Assembly (NCBI GenBank): GCA_025929535.1
Contig: JAICLZ010000011.1
Coordinates: forward strand, 1 to 64,000
Source of the DNA: Gemmatimonadaceae bacterium
GTDB lineage: Bacteria; Gemmatimonadota; Gemmatimonadetes; Gemmatimonadales; Gemmatimonadaceae
Direction: 5' to 3'
DNA: 64,000 nt
Shown here piece after piece: positions 18,409 through 27,764 of the stretch. A program made the translations under genes and the position numbers. Below the pieces are notes generated by a model. It saw only the letters and a program-made list of their open reading frames with translations. It made no database searches and was not told the origin of the DNA. Position 1 is the first letter of the stretch. Each line of letters starts with the position of its first letter.

Positions 18409-20910
18409 ATGCCCCAGCCCGCCCGTCCGGCCGCACCGGCAGCCCTCAGCAAAAACGCACGGATTGTCCTCGAGAAGCGGTACCTGGTGAAGGACAAGAC
18501 TGGCGCACCAACCGAACAGCCGGAGGATCTTTTCTGGCGCGTGGCGACGGTGGTGGCGGCGGCGGATCGGCGATACGGTGCGAGCGAGGGGGCAACGGGC
18601 GCGGTAGCTGATGAGCTCTACCGCCTGATGACGGAGCGGCGGTTCGAGCCCAACTCGCCCACGCTCATGAACGCCGGCCGTCCGCTCGGGCAGCTCTCGG
18701 CGTGCTTCGTTCTGCCGGTGGACGATTCACTCTCCAACGGCCAGACCGGCATCTACGACACGCTCCGGTCGATGGCGCTCATTCACCAATCCGGCGGCGG
18801 CACGGGCTTTTCCTTTTCGCGCCTGCGCCCGCAGGGATCGATGGTGCGTTCCACCACCGGTGTAGCGTCGGGACCCATCTCCTTCATGAAGCTCTACGAC
18901 GCGTCCACCGACGCGGTGAAACAGGGCGGCACGCGTCGCGGCGCCAACATGGGCATCCTGCGCGTCGATCATCCGGACATTCTGGATTTCATCGCGTGCA
19001 AGGAAGACCTCACGCAGATCGTGAACTTCAACATCTCCGTCGCGGTCACGGCGAAGTTCATCGCGGCGCTGCGCGCGGGCGAGTCGTACGATCTCGTGGA
19101 TCCGGTCTCGAAGAGCGTCACCGGGCAGCTCGATGCGAAGATGGTGTGGGATCGCATGATCGAAGGCGCGTGGCGCACGGGCGAGCCCGGGTGCTTCTAC
19201 ATCGACGAGGCGAACCGCTTCAATCCGGTGCCGCACCTGGGACTCTACGAGGCGACGAATCCCTGCGGCGAGCAGCCGCTGCTGCCATACGACGTCTGCA
19301 ACCTGGGCAGCATCAACGTCGGCTACTACGTGACGAACGGGCGCATGGACTGGGACGCGTTCAAGCGCGACATCCACCTGTCCACGCACTTCCTCGACAA
19401 CATCATCGACGTCAACAAATATCCGCTGCCGGAGATCGACTCGCTCTCCAAGCGCATCCGCCGCATCGGCCTCGGGATCATGGGCTTCGCGGACATGCTC
19501 GTGCGTCTCGCGATCCCGTACGATTCGCCCGAAGGCGTGGAGATGGGCCGCAAGGTGATGGAGTTCCTCGACGTCGAATCGAAGCGGGAGAGCGAGCGGC
19601 TCGCCAACGAGCGCGGCCCGTTCCCCGAGTGGGCCCGCTCGATCTGGGGTCCCGACGAAACGTGCGCGCGCGACGCGAACGGCCAGCGCGTGCGGCCGAT
19701 GCAGATGCTCCGCAACTGCAACGTCACCACCGTCGCGCCCACGGGCACGATCTCGATCATCGCGGGATGCTCCTCCGGTCTCGAGCCGCTGTTCGCCGTT
19801 GCGTTCATGCGCAATCAGGCCGGCGTGATGATGCCGGATGTGAACGAGGACTTCGTCGAGATCGCGAAGCGCGAGGGATGGTACAGCGAGGCGCTCGTCG
19901 AGAAGATCGCGCGCACCGGATCGGTGGAGCACAACGAGATTCCCCTGCGCTGGCAGCGCGTGTTCGTCACCGCGAACCAGATCTCGCCCGAGTGGCACAT
20001 CCGCATGCAGGCTGCCTTCCAGAAGCACTGCGACTCCGCCATCTCCAAGACCACGAACTTCGCGCACACGGCAACGAAGGACGACGTGCGCACGATCTAC
20101 GAGCTCGCGTACGAGCTCGGATGCAAGGGCGTCACCGTCTACCGCGATGGCTCGCGCGACAATCAGGTGCTCTCCACGGGCGCCACGGAGCACGCGGCCG
20201 CCGCGCGCGATGGCACCTCGGACTCCAGGCGCGAGCTCGGCGAGCTGCATGGCACGCTGGCCGAGGCGAACGCGGAGATCGAGCGGCTCAAGCGCGCGCT
20301 GTACGAGAGCGAGGCGGAGAATCTGCAGCGTCGCGCCAAGCGCTCGCGCCCCGACAAGCTGCGCTCCACATCCATCCGCAAGGAGACGCCGCTCGGCGTG
20401 ATGTTCGTGCACATCACCGAGGACGATCGCGGGCAGCCCTTCGAGGTGTTCGTCACGCTGGGCAAGGCGGGCGGCGCCGCGATGGCCGATGCGGAGGCGG
20501 TGGGACGCCTGATCTCGCTCGCGCTGCGCTCGGGCATTCCGCTCATGCAGATCCACAGGCAGCTCCGCGGCATCAGCTCCGACCGCGCGGTGGGACTCGG
20601 CCCGAACAAGGTGCTCTCGATGCCGGACGCGATCGGCCTTGCGCTCGAGGAATGGTTCCGCGACAAGCAGGGCGTGCAGCAGGAGCTGCTCGGCGATCAG
20701 ACGCCGATCGTTGGCGGTGGTGCGGTGCCCGCTCGCGAACAGGTCACGATGAGCAGCACGCCGGTGAATCAGATCCAGATGACCTTCGAGTCCGCGAACG
20801 GCGGCGGCAGCGAATCGTTCATCGGCACGTGCCCCGATTGCGGATCACAGCTCGAGTTCGCAGAGGGATGCGTGAAGTGCCACGTGTGCGGGTTCAGCGA
20901 GTGCGGGTGA
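18409..20910 (+). CDS. nrdJ: Class II (adenosylcobalamin-dependent) ribonucleoside-diphosphate reductase
   Basis: 833 residues from ATG 18409, preceded by GGAG. It makes deoxyribonucleotides using B12 rather than a diiron subunit. Visible hallmarks are P-N-S-P-T-L-M-N, the redox Cys in S-A-C-F-V, the catalytic N-P-C-G-E-Q (Asn284, Cys286, Glu288), P-T-G-T-I-S and C-K-G-V-T-V-Y-R-D-G-S-R at the end of the barrel. A charged helical insert (about 605-650, possible coiled coil) precedes a TSCPD-type domain. The C-terminus is a four-cysteine zinc/redox module (C-P-D-C ... C-H-V-C ... C-G). No partner subunit gene is nearby, as expected for class II. Confidence 0.95.
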   Translation: MPQPARPAAPAALSKNARIVLEKRYLVKDKTGAPTEQPEDLFWRVATVVAAADRRYGASEGATGAVADELYRLMTERRFEPNSPTLMNAGRPLGQLSACFVLPVDDSLSNGQTGIYDTLRSMALIHQSGGGTGFSFSRLRPQGSMVRSTTGVASGPISFMKLYDASTDAVKQGGTRRGANMGILRVDHPDILDFIACKEDLTQIVNFNISVAVTAKFIAALRAGESYDLVDPVSKSVTGQLDAKMVWDRMIEGAWRTGEPGCFYIDEANRFNPVPHLGLYEATNPCGEQPLLPYDVCNLGSINVGYYVTNGRMDWDAFKRDIHLSTHFLDNIIDVNKYPLPEIDSLSKRIRRIGLGIMGFADMLVRLAIPYDSPEGVEMGRKVMEFLDVESKRESERLANERGPFPEWARSIWGPDETCARDANGQRVRPMQMLRNCNVTTVAPTGTISIIAGCSSGLEPLFAVAFMRNQAGVMMPDVNEDFVEIAKREGWYSEALVEKIARTGSVEHNEIPLRWQRVFVTANQISPEWHIRMQAAFQKHCDSAISKTTNFAHTATKDDVRTIYELAYELGCKGVTVYRDGSRDNQVLSTGATEHAAAARDGTSDSRRELGELHGTLAEANAEIERLKRALYESEAENLQRRAKRSRPDKLRSTSIRKETPLGVMFVHITEDDRGQPFEVFVTLGKAGGAAMADAEAVGRLISLALRSGIPLMQIHRQLRGISSDRAVGLGPNKVLSMPDAIGLALEEWFRDKQGVQQELLGDQTPIVGGGAVPAREQVTMSSTPVNQIQMTFESANGGGSESFIGTCPDCGSQLEFAEGCVKCHVCGFSECG

Positions 20911-20954
20911 GCGCGCGCGTGAGGTAGCGCGGAAGGCTCTCGCGCCAGTCGCTG

Positions 20955-20990
20955 AAGCGGGAGCATCGTCCTCGAATGATGCTCCCGCTT
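20955..20990 (+). terminator. Rho-independent terminator after nrdJ
   Basis: A perfect 13 bp stem (20955-20967 with 20978-20990) around a 10-base loop, followed by a short T-rich tail. It lies 45 bp past the nrdJ stop. Confidence 0.8.
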
Positions 20991-21108
20991 TGTTCCGTTC
21001 ATGGCTACTTCGGGACCAGAGTGCGCTTCCGAACGACGCACGCGCTTGGTAGCCTACCTGTCACTCCGATTACAAAACGATCTCCCGGTGAACTCGAGGC
21101 CACAGCGC

Positions 21109-23445
21109 ATGAAGGTTCTGGCGACTGCGATACTCCTGATGTTGACGGCTGCTCCCCTCACTCTTCTCGCGCAGTCGACCGTGCACGGCAGCGTCGTGGA
21201 TGCGCAGACCGGAAGTCCGATCGCGGGAGCGACGGTTGTGGTCGCGGGCACCGCCAACGGGACACTGACCGACCGCGCCGGTGCATTCGCTCTCACGGCG
21301 CCGGACAGCATTTCGGGACTCAGTGTGAGCAGCGTCGGCTATGTGAGCGCGGAGGTGAGCGTCGGGAGCCCGGCCGAGAGCGTGGTGGTGCGACTCGCTC
21401 CCGCGCACGAGCGCCTTCCGGGCGTCGAGGTGACGGCCCGCCGTCCCACCCCGTCCGCGATCGAGCTCGGCGAGCCCGATCTCCAGCGCGCGAGCGGCTT
21501 GAGCCTCGAGCAGTCCATCAACACGCAGCCCGGACTGTTCATGCAGTCGCGCACGCCGTGGGGCGGCGCGCGCATCACGATACGCGGCTATTACCCGAGC
21601 ACGAACGGCAACAGCCCGAACTCGAACGGGCTCGGCTCCCAGGTCTTTCTCAACGACATTCCGATTACCGACGCCACCGGCCTCACGGTTCTCGACGACA
21701 TCGACTTCGCGCGACTGGGCTCGGTGGAGGTGATCAAGGGCCCGGCATCGAGCGGCTACGGAAGCGCGATCGGAGGCACGGTGCTCTTCAGCAGCCTGCG
21801 TCCGGAGCCGGGGCGGACGAGCGTGAACGAGCAGGTGGTGGCCGGCAGCTACGGTCTCCTGCGCTCGACCACGAGCTTCGAGACCGCCACGTCGCACTCG
21901 GACCTCGTGGTCGACTACGGCCATCAAGACTACGATTCGTTCCGCCCGCACAGCGGGTCGATCAAGAACTACGCGCACGTGACCGGTGACGTGAACCTGA
22001 GCGAGCGCCAGACGCTGTCCGGATATTTCTCGTACGCGCGCTCGCACGAGAACCTCGCCGGCGAGATCGACAGTGCGCCGTTCTACGCGCGCGAGCGGGT
22101 GAGCAATGCCGCGTATCTCGCGAACGATTCGCACATCGATCTGAACAGCGTCATTGCGGGCGTCACGGATCGCTACCGGATCGGCGAGCACTTCACGAAT
22201 CAGAGCACGCTCTTCGCGACCGGGCGATTCCTGAACCAGCCGTTCGCGCACGGCTTCACGGACAACACGCAGTTCAACTTCGGTGCGCGAACCGCGTTCG
22301 GATACGATGCGCAGCTCGGGAGTGTCGAGCTCACGGGCTCACTTGGCGCGCTCGTGCAACGCTCGCAGATCGCGACGAACGGGGTGTTCATTCTCCCCTT
22401 TCCGCCGTTCGTGGAGCGGCCGACGAACCAGGAGAACTCCGCCACGAACGGCTCGATCTTCACGGAGTGGAGCGCGACGCTCCCGCACCGGGTCGTGCTC
22501 ACGGCGGGCGCGAGCCTCAACAAGAACGACTTCGCGATCCACAATCTCCTGAAGGACGGCGCGTTGTTCGACACGACGACCACGCAGCGCAAGTCGTTCG
22601 ACTGGGTGGTGACGCCGCGCGTGTCGGTGAGCAAAGGCTTCGCCGCGAACGCGCTCGCGTACGCGAGTGTCAGCGCCGGATACACGCCGCCGCTGCTCTC
22701 GAACGTGATCGCGAACACCGGAGCGGTGGATCTGTCGCTCGAGCCCGAGCGCGCCGTGCAGTACGAGCTCGGCACCACGGGCACGTACCTGAACGACCGG
22801 CTGAGCACGCAGCTCGACGTGTTCGACATCGAGAACACGAACAAGCTCGTGTCGGAGACAGCCAACTCCGCGACGTTCACGACGAACGCAGGCAAGCAGC
22901 GAAACCGCGGCATCGAGGCGTCGGCGGCCTATGCGTTCGTGCGCGACACGACGCGCATGCTCTCGCTCGTGCGCCCGTGGCTGTCCTACTCGTTCACCGA
23001 CGCGAAGTTCATCGACTTCAGGAGCGACAACAACAACAGCAGCACGACGGTGAGCTTCTCGGGGAACGCAGTGCCGCGCGTGCCGCGCAATACCTTCGCG
23101 GCGGGGCTCGATCTCGGCACGCAGCAGGGATTCCTTCTCACGAGCTCGTTCCTGCACATCGACAAGGTGCCGGTGACGTTCGACAACTCGACGTACGTGC
23201 GCGGCTACGACCTGCTGAGCGCGAAGCTCGGCTATCGCCGCGCCGTGACGCGGCACTGGATGCTCGAGGCATTCGCGGGCGGCGACAATCTGCTCGGCAA
23301 CACGTTCTACAGCTTTCTGTTCGTGGGTCCGAACATTCAGGGGCTGGCGACGCCTGCGCAGGGCGGTACGGGCGACGGCTACATCATTCCGGCTCCGTAT
23401 GGTGCAACAGGATACGGAAGCGTGAGCTTGCGCTACGTGTTCTGA
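21109..23445 (+). CDS. TonB-dependent outer-membrane receptor
   Basis: 778 residues from ATG 21109; the frame is open upstream, but this start puts the signal peptide (M-K-V-L-A-T-A-I-L-L...L-L-A-Q) at the N-terminus and has GAGG before it. A carboxypeptidase-regulatory-like domain (about 20-100, V-H-G-S-V-V-D-A ... G-A-F-A-L) is followed by a plug domain (V-E-V-I-K-G-P, G-S-A-I-G-G) and a large beta-barrel ending in Y-V-F. These receptors import siderophores, B12 or carbohydrates with TonB energy. The substrate cannot be read here and no binding protein or ABC genes are adjacent. B12 import would suit nrdJ next door, but that is speculation. Confidence 0.9.
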   Translation: MKVLATAILLMLTAAPLTLLAQSTVHGSVVDAQTGSPIAGATVVVAGTANGTLTDRAGAFALTAPDSISGLSVSSVGYVSAEVSVGSPAESVVVRLAPAHERLPGVEVTARRPTPSAIELGEPDLQRASGLSLEQSINTQPGLFMQSRTPWGGARITIRGYYPSTNGNSPNSNGLGSQVFLNDIPITDATGLTVLDDIDFARLGSVEVIKGPASSGYGSAIGGTVLFSSLRPEPGRTSVNEQVVAGSYGLLRSTTSFETATSHSDLVVDYGHQDYDSFRPHSGSIKNYAHVTGDVNLSERQTLSGYFSYARSHENLAGEIDSAPFYARERVSNAAYLANDSHIDLNSVIAGVTDRYRIGEHFTNQSTLFATGRFLNQPFAHGFTDNTQFNFGARTAFGYDAQLGSVELTGSLGALVQRSQIATNGVFILPFPPFVERPTNQENSATNGSIFTEWSATLPHRVVLTAGASLNKNDFAIHNLLKDGALFDTTTTQRKSFDWVVTPRVSVSKGFAANALAYASVSAGYTPPLLSNVIANTGAVDLSLEPERAVQYELGTTGTYLNDRLSTQLDVFDIENTNKLVSETANSATFTTNAGKQRNRGIEASAAYAFVRDTTRMLSLVRPWLSYSFTDAKFIDFRSDNNNSSTTVSFSGNAVPRVPRNTFAAGLDLGTQQGFLLTSSFLHIDKVPVTFDNSTYVRGYDLLSAKLGYRRAVTRHWMLEAFAGGDNLLGNTFYSFLFVGPNIQGLATPAQGGTGDGYIIPAPYGATGYGSVSLRYVF

Positions 23446-23536
23446 TTTCGCCATGTGACCTTGCAGCGATGGTGCGCTCGCTTCACTGTTCCGAGGCTGC
23501 TGCCTGACCGATCCCCCACTTTTGCATCGACCCGCC

Positions 23537-25453
23537 GTGGACCTGCCCCTCGGACGCAAGCTGCCGCTCCTGATCTCGGGACTGATCCTGCTCGTCATTC
23601 TCGCGGCGTCGGGGGCTGCGTACCTCGAGGTGGAGCGCTCCGCCACCATCAACGCGAATACGCGGGTCACGAACCTCGCGGGTCAGTTGGCGGAGATGCT
23701 GCACGCGAGCGTGATCCAGCGTGGCGTGATGATGCGGCGGGTTGCCGGCGATTCGGCGGTGAGGCGGCTGCTCCGTTCGCCGGGAACGGCCGCTCTCGAT
23801 CGTTCGGCGGGAGTGAGCCGCGCGCTCGAGCGCCTCGTTCTGCCGAATGACTCCGCCGGGGTGATCGAGATCTGGGATCCGTCCGGACATCCGCGCGCAC
23901 GCTTCGCGGGCAGCACGACGTCCGCCGAGGATGTGAGCGAAAGCGCACAGCGGCAATCGCTCGTCTCGCACGAGCCCCCGCCCGGCGGCCTGGATTCGGT
24001 GTACACCGGCCCGTTCTACTCGCGCGCCGATTCCGTGTACACGTGGTACGTGCAACCCGTGGTGAGCGCGGGTCTCACGATGGGATTCGTGGCGCAGCGC
24101 GTGCGCCTGGCGAACGATGCGACCTCGAAAACGTCCGAGCGCGGACTGCGCGAGATGATGGGTCCCGGTCTCGATCTGTACGTTGCGAACACGGGCAACG
24201 AGCTGCGCACGACCATCACCGGTGAGCTGTCGGTGCAGCCGGCCGCGCTCAAGTCGGCGCGCGGGCCCGTCATGTACCGCGATCCGGATACCGGGGACAT
24301 GCTCGGAGCGAAGGCCGGGATTCCGACCACGCCCTGGGTCGTGCAGATCGCCATGCCGCGCTCGGTCGTGCTGGCGCCGCCGCTCGCCTTCCTGCGACGC
24401 ATGAGCATCATTGCCCTGATCACGCTCGTGGGCGGCGCGGTGCTCGCGTGGCTCATCAGCCGGGAGGTGACGAGGCCGCTCGCCGAGTTGACTGCGGCAA
24501 CGAATGATCTGTCGACGGGCGAGTACGAGCGCCGCGTGGACATCGCCCGTGGCGACGAGCTGGGGCGGCTCGGGCATGCCTTCAACAGCATGGCCGAACG
24601 TGTGGCCGAATCGCGTGCGGCGAGCGAGCAGCAGCGCGCGGCGGCGGAATCGGCGCGCCGGGAGGCCGTGGATGCGAGCCAGGCGAAGAGCGATTTCCTC
24701 GCGGTGATGTCGCACGAGCTGCGCACGCCTCTCAATGCCATTCTCGGATTCTCGAGTCTGATGCTCGATGGAATCACCGGGCCGGTGAACGAGCAGCAGC
24801 GGATGCAGCTCGCGCGCATCAAGAGCGGAGGCCAACACCTGCTCTCGCTGATCGACGAGATCCTTTCGCTCTCGCGGCTCGAGGCCCGGCGCGAGGACGT
24901 GCACGTCGAGCATGGCGATGTCTCCGCCGTCGCGCGCGAGACGGCTGCGCTGGCGGAGCCGATGGCCGCGCTCAAGCGGCTCGCGCTGGTGACGAGCATT
25001 CCGGCCGGGCCGTGTGAATGCCGGACGGACTTCACGAAGCTCCGCCAGATTCTGCTCAACCTGCTCTCGAACGCGATCAAGTTCACGAACGAGGGCACCG
25101 TGACGCTCGAGGTGCGCGTGGACGCAGCGGAAATGGTGTTCACGGTGAACGACACGGGTATCGGAATAGCGCCGGAGCATCGGGCGCGCATTTTCGAGCC
25201 GTTCTACCAGGTGGAGATGAGCAAGGCTCGCCGGGTCGCCGGCACGGGGCTCGGCCTGAGCGTGACGCGGCACCTCGCGCGGCTGCTCGGCGGCGACGTG
25301 AATCTCTGCGAGCCGAAGACGACCGGATGCACGTTCGAGGTGCGACTGCCGCGCTACATCGTTCGGCGCGACGATAGGCGGGCGGAGCCCGCCGCTGGGG
25401 AGCTGTTGGCGAAGCGTGGCGAGGACACGCAGCCGCGCGTGCGCGTGATGTAG
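23537..25453 (+). CDS. Membrane sensor histidine kinase with HAMP domain
   Basis: 638 residues from GTG 23537 (an in-frame TTG at 23522 would add five). Topology: transmembrane helix near residues 8-28, a periplasmic sensor domain of ~260 residues resembling a double-Cache fold, a second helix (about 290-312), HAMP, then HisKA with phospho-acceptor His393 (M-S-H-E-L-R-T-P-L-N) and a full HATPase with N box, D-T-G-I-G-I-A and G-T-G-L-G-L-S. A complete classical kinase. No response regulator is adjacent, so it is an orphan in this window. The start lies ~90 bp after the TonB receptor; co-transcription is possible. Confidence 0.9.
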   Translation: MDLPLGRKLPLLISGLILLVILAASGAAYLEVERSATINANTRVTNLAGQLAEMLHASVIQRGVMMRRVAGDSAVRRLLRSPGTAALDRSAGVSRALERLVLPNDSAGVIEIWDPSGHPRARFAGSTTSAEDVSESAQRQSLVSHEPPPGGLDSVYTGPFYSRADSVYTWYVQPVVSAGLTMGFVAQRVRLANDATSKTSERGLREMMGPGLDLYVANTGNELRTTITGELSVQPAALKSARGPVMYRDPDTGDMLGAKAGIPTTPWVVQIAMPRSVVLAPPLAFLRRMSIIALITLVGGAVLAWLISREVTRPLAELTAATNDLSTGEYERRVDIARGDELGRLGHAFNSMAERVAESRAASEQQRAAAESARREAVDASQAKSDFLAVMSHELRTPLNAILGFSSLMLDGITGPVNEQQRMQLARIKSGGQHLLSLIDEILSLSRLEARREDVHVEHGDVSAVARETAALAEPMAALKRLALVTSIPAGPCECRTDFTKLRQILLNLLSNAIKFTNEGTVTLEVRVDAAEMVFTVNDTGIGIAPEHRARIFEPFYQVEMSKARRVAGTGLGLSVTRHLARLLGGDVNLCEPKTTGCTFEVRLPRYIVRRDDRRAEPAAGELLAKRGEDTQPRVRVM

Positions 25454-25552
25454 TCGGGACTCGCCACACGCATCGTTCAACGCCGCGCGAGGTTGGCGCT
25501 CCGGTCTCGCGCGGCGCAGATTACCCGCGGTGAATTCTCCGCACACGCGCGA

Positions 25553-26974
25553 GTGACCGCGCTTCGGCTGCACTCCGCCGCCGGACGGTGGATGGTCGCG
25601 GGCTCCGTGCTCGGATCTGGCGCCGTCTTTCTCGAGAGCAGCGTCGTCAATGTCGCGCTGCCCGCGATCGCGCGGGACTTCCACGTCGGCATCGTTGGGC
25701 TGCAGTGGGTGGTCAACAGCTATCTGCTCACCCTCAGTGCACTCATGCTCCTGGGCGGCGCGCTCGGTGATCGCTTCGGGCGGCCGCGCGTGTTCGCGAT
25801 CGGATGCGTCGCGTTCGCGCTCGCGTCAGTCGGCTGCGCACTCGCACCAAGCCTGAATCTCCTCGTGTTGCTGCGCGCGGTGCAGGGAGCCGCCGGCGCG
25901 CTTCTCGTACCCAACAGCCTCGCGATGCTCGACACCGCGTTCGACGGCGAGGAGCGCGGGGCGGCAATCGGCCAGTGGGCGGCGTGGTCCGCCGTATCGA
26001 CCGCGGCGGGACCGTTCGCCGGCGGCTGGCTCGTGGATGCGCTCTCGTGGCGATGGGTGTTCTCGGCGGTGATTCTCTTCGCACTCGCAGCCGCGGTGAT
26101 CCTGGTTCGGCAGCTCGCGAGCGGGACGGTGAAGCATGCCAACGGGCGCGACTCGCGCGGCGATCGCATCGACTATCTCGGCGCGGCGCTCGGGACGCTC
26201 GCACTCGTGGGGATCGTGGGCGCGCTCATGGCCGGTCCGGTGATCGGATTTTCGGACTGCAGAGTGCTGGCAGCAGGCGCCGGCGGCATCGTGTGCGCGG
26301 CGGCGTTCGGGCTCGTCGAGCGACGCGTATCGCATCCGATCTTGCCGTTCTCGATCTTTCGCTCGCGGCAGTTCAGCGGGGTGAACGCGGCGACCTTTCT
26401 CGTCTATGCCGCGCTCAGCGGCCTGTTCTTTCTGCTGATGCCGCAGCTGCAAAGCAATCTGCACTACAGCGCGCTGCTCGCCGGTGCGGCGCTCACGCCG
26501 GCGAACGTGATCATGCTCATCGTTTCACCGATCGCGGGCCGCGCGAGCGCGCGCATCGGTCCGCGCGTGCTGATGACGGTCGGTGCGTTGATCGCGGCAG
26601 CTGGCATGCTGCTGTTCGCGCGCGTGCAGCCGCGCGCGTCGTATCTCGGGGCGGTGCTACCGGCCACGATCGTGTTCGGAACCGGTCTCTCGATTCTCGT
26701 GGCGCCGCTCACCTCCGCGGTGCTGAGCGCCGTGAAGGAGCGCGACACCGGCATTGCATCGGGGATCAACAACGCCGTGGCGCGCCTCGCGGGACTCGTC
26801 GCAACCGCGGCGCTGCCACTTGCCGCCGGCCTGGGTGGCGCCGCGAAGCTCGAAGGCGCGGCCTACGCGGCGGGCTATGGTCGCGCGATGCTCATCTCGG
26901 CGACGCTCTGCGCGATGGGCGGGGTGGTGTCGTTCGCGACAGTGAGGAGGGAGAATCCGGCGCGGCCCGCGTGA
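25553..26974 (+). CDS. MFS transporter, DHA2 (14-helix drug exporter) type
   Basis: 473 residues from GTG 25553; an in-frame TTG at 25493 would add a polar 20-residue extension. About 14 hydrophobic helices are visible. Motif A between helices 2 and 3 reads L-G-D-R-F-G-R-P-R, and the antiporter motif C region and helix-1 V-N-V-A-L-P match the EmrB/QacA (DHA2) subfamily. Likely exports drugs or metabolites by proton antiport across the inner membrane. No membrane-fusion partner or local repressor is present. It is convergent with the frameshifted lipoprotein gene, with a single base between the stops. Confidence 0.88.
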   Translation: MTALRLHSAAGRWMVAGSVLGSGAVFLESSVVNVALPAIARDFHVGIVGLQWVVNSYLLTLSALMLLGGALGDRFGRPRVFAIGCVAFALASVGCALAPSLNLLVLLRAVQGAAGALLVPNSLAMLDTAFDGEERGAAIGQWAAWSAVSTAAGPFAGGWLVDALSWRWVFSAVILFALAAAVILVRQLASGTVKHANGRDSRGDRIDYLGAALGTLALVGIVGALMAGPVIGFSDCRVLAAGAGGIVCAAAFGLVERRVSHPILPFSIFRSRQFSGVNAATFLVYAALSGLFFLLMPQLQSNLHYSALLAGAALTPANVIMLIVSPIAGRASARIGPRVLMTVGALIAAAGMLLFARVQPRASYLGAVLPATIVFGTGLSILVAPLTSAVLSAVKERDTGIASGINNAVARLAGLVATAALPLAAGLGGAAKLEGAAYAAGYGRAMLISATLCAMGGVVSFATVRRENPARPA

Positions 26975-26975
26975 A

Positions 26976-27565
26976 TCATGGCGCAGGCGCCAACACGATC
27001 CACGGATCGAATGCGACCCTCCCCATCGACCAGAGTGCATCCTGCCCCAGATCCGGTGTGATACGCTGGACCAGGGCGGCCGTGCCGATCGCCCACGGCG
27101 GGACAGTTCCCCGCACGCGAAGCTGATCCACACCGAAGCCCACAGTCGCCGCGTTCGCAGGGCTCGTCAACCACAGTGCTCCTCGCCCGTACGCGAACGC
27201 ATAGTCAACTGCGACGTTCGTGGTCTCACCTTTCGTCACCGTCGCGGGGCTTCCCCCACGTGCGCAGCGAACACCGACGTGCCGACGATCGTATCGGGCC
27301 GCTGAGCGGAATCTCCGGTGATTGTGTACGTGCCAACGGGAAGCCCCGTGAGCGTGGTAGTGGAAGAGAGCGTGTGTGAGTAGCCGGCAGGACCTGTTAC
27401 ATGAACCGTTGCCAGCGCGGCGCCCGCCTGCGTCACCGTCACGATGAGATTTCCCGTTCCGGCTGGACCTGTGCCCCCTAGGCCATCGCCGCCACACCCC
27501 ACTGGCAGTGAGATCACGAGCAGCGTGGATAGTCCGTGCGGAAGACGTGGAACAGACATGACCAT
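26976..27565 (-). pseudogene. Putative secreted lipoprotein, frameshifted
   Basis: The frame starting at ATG 27565 (or 27559) gives a lipoprotein signal (lipobox L-P-V-G-C) and a beta-rich domain (L-T-G-L-P-V-G-T-Y-T-I-T-G-D) and stops at about 27236. The other half continues in a second frame from about 27257 to the stop at 26976, beginning G-S-P-A-T-V-T-K-G-E. The two halves join smoothly if one G is added to the G5 run (C5 at 27253-27257 on the plus strand). It is either a real single-base deletion or a homopolymer sequencing error. The restored product would be a ~195-residue exported protein with a PEGA/carboxypeptidase-regulatory-like repeat. Function unknown. Confidence 0.7.
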
Positions 27566-27764
27566 CCGTTGTTCAGGGGGAGTGACACGCCGCGCGATCG
27601 AGCGCGGCACAACGAGATGATCCGGGCGGGCGCACACAAAAGCGCGATCTCCTGCGCTCGACTAGGACGCTTACCTCGTCACCGAAGCGATTCACCCCAC
27701 ATCGCTCTCCACGGCGCGTGGCATGCACTAGCGCGGGAACCATGGGAATCGCTATTCAGTCCTC

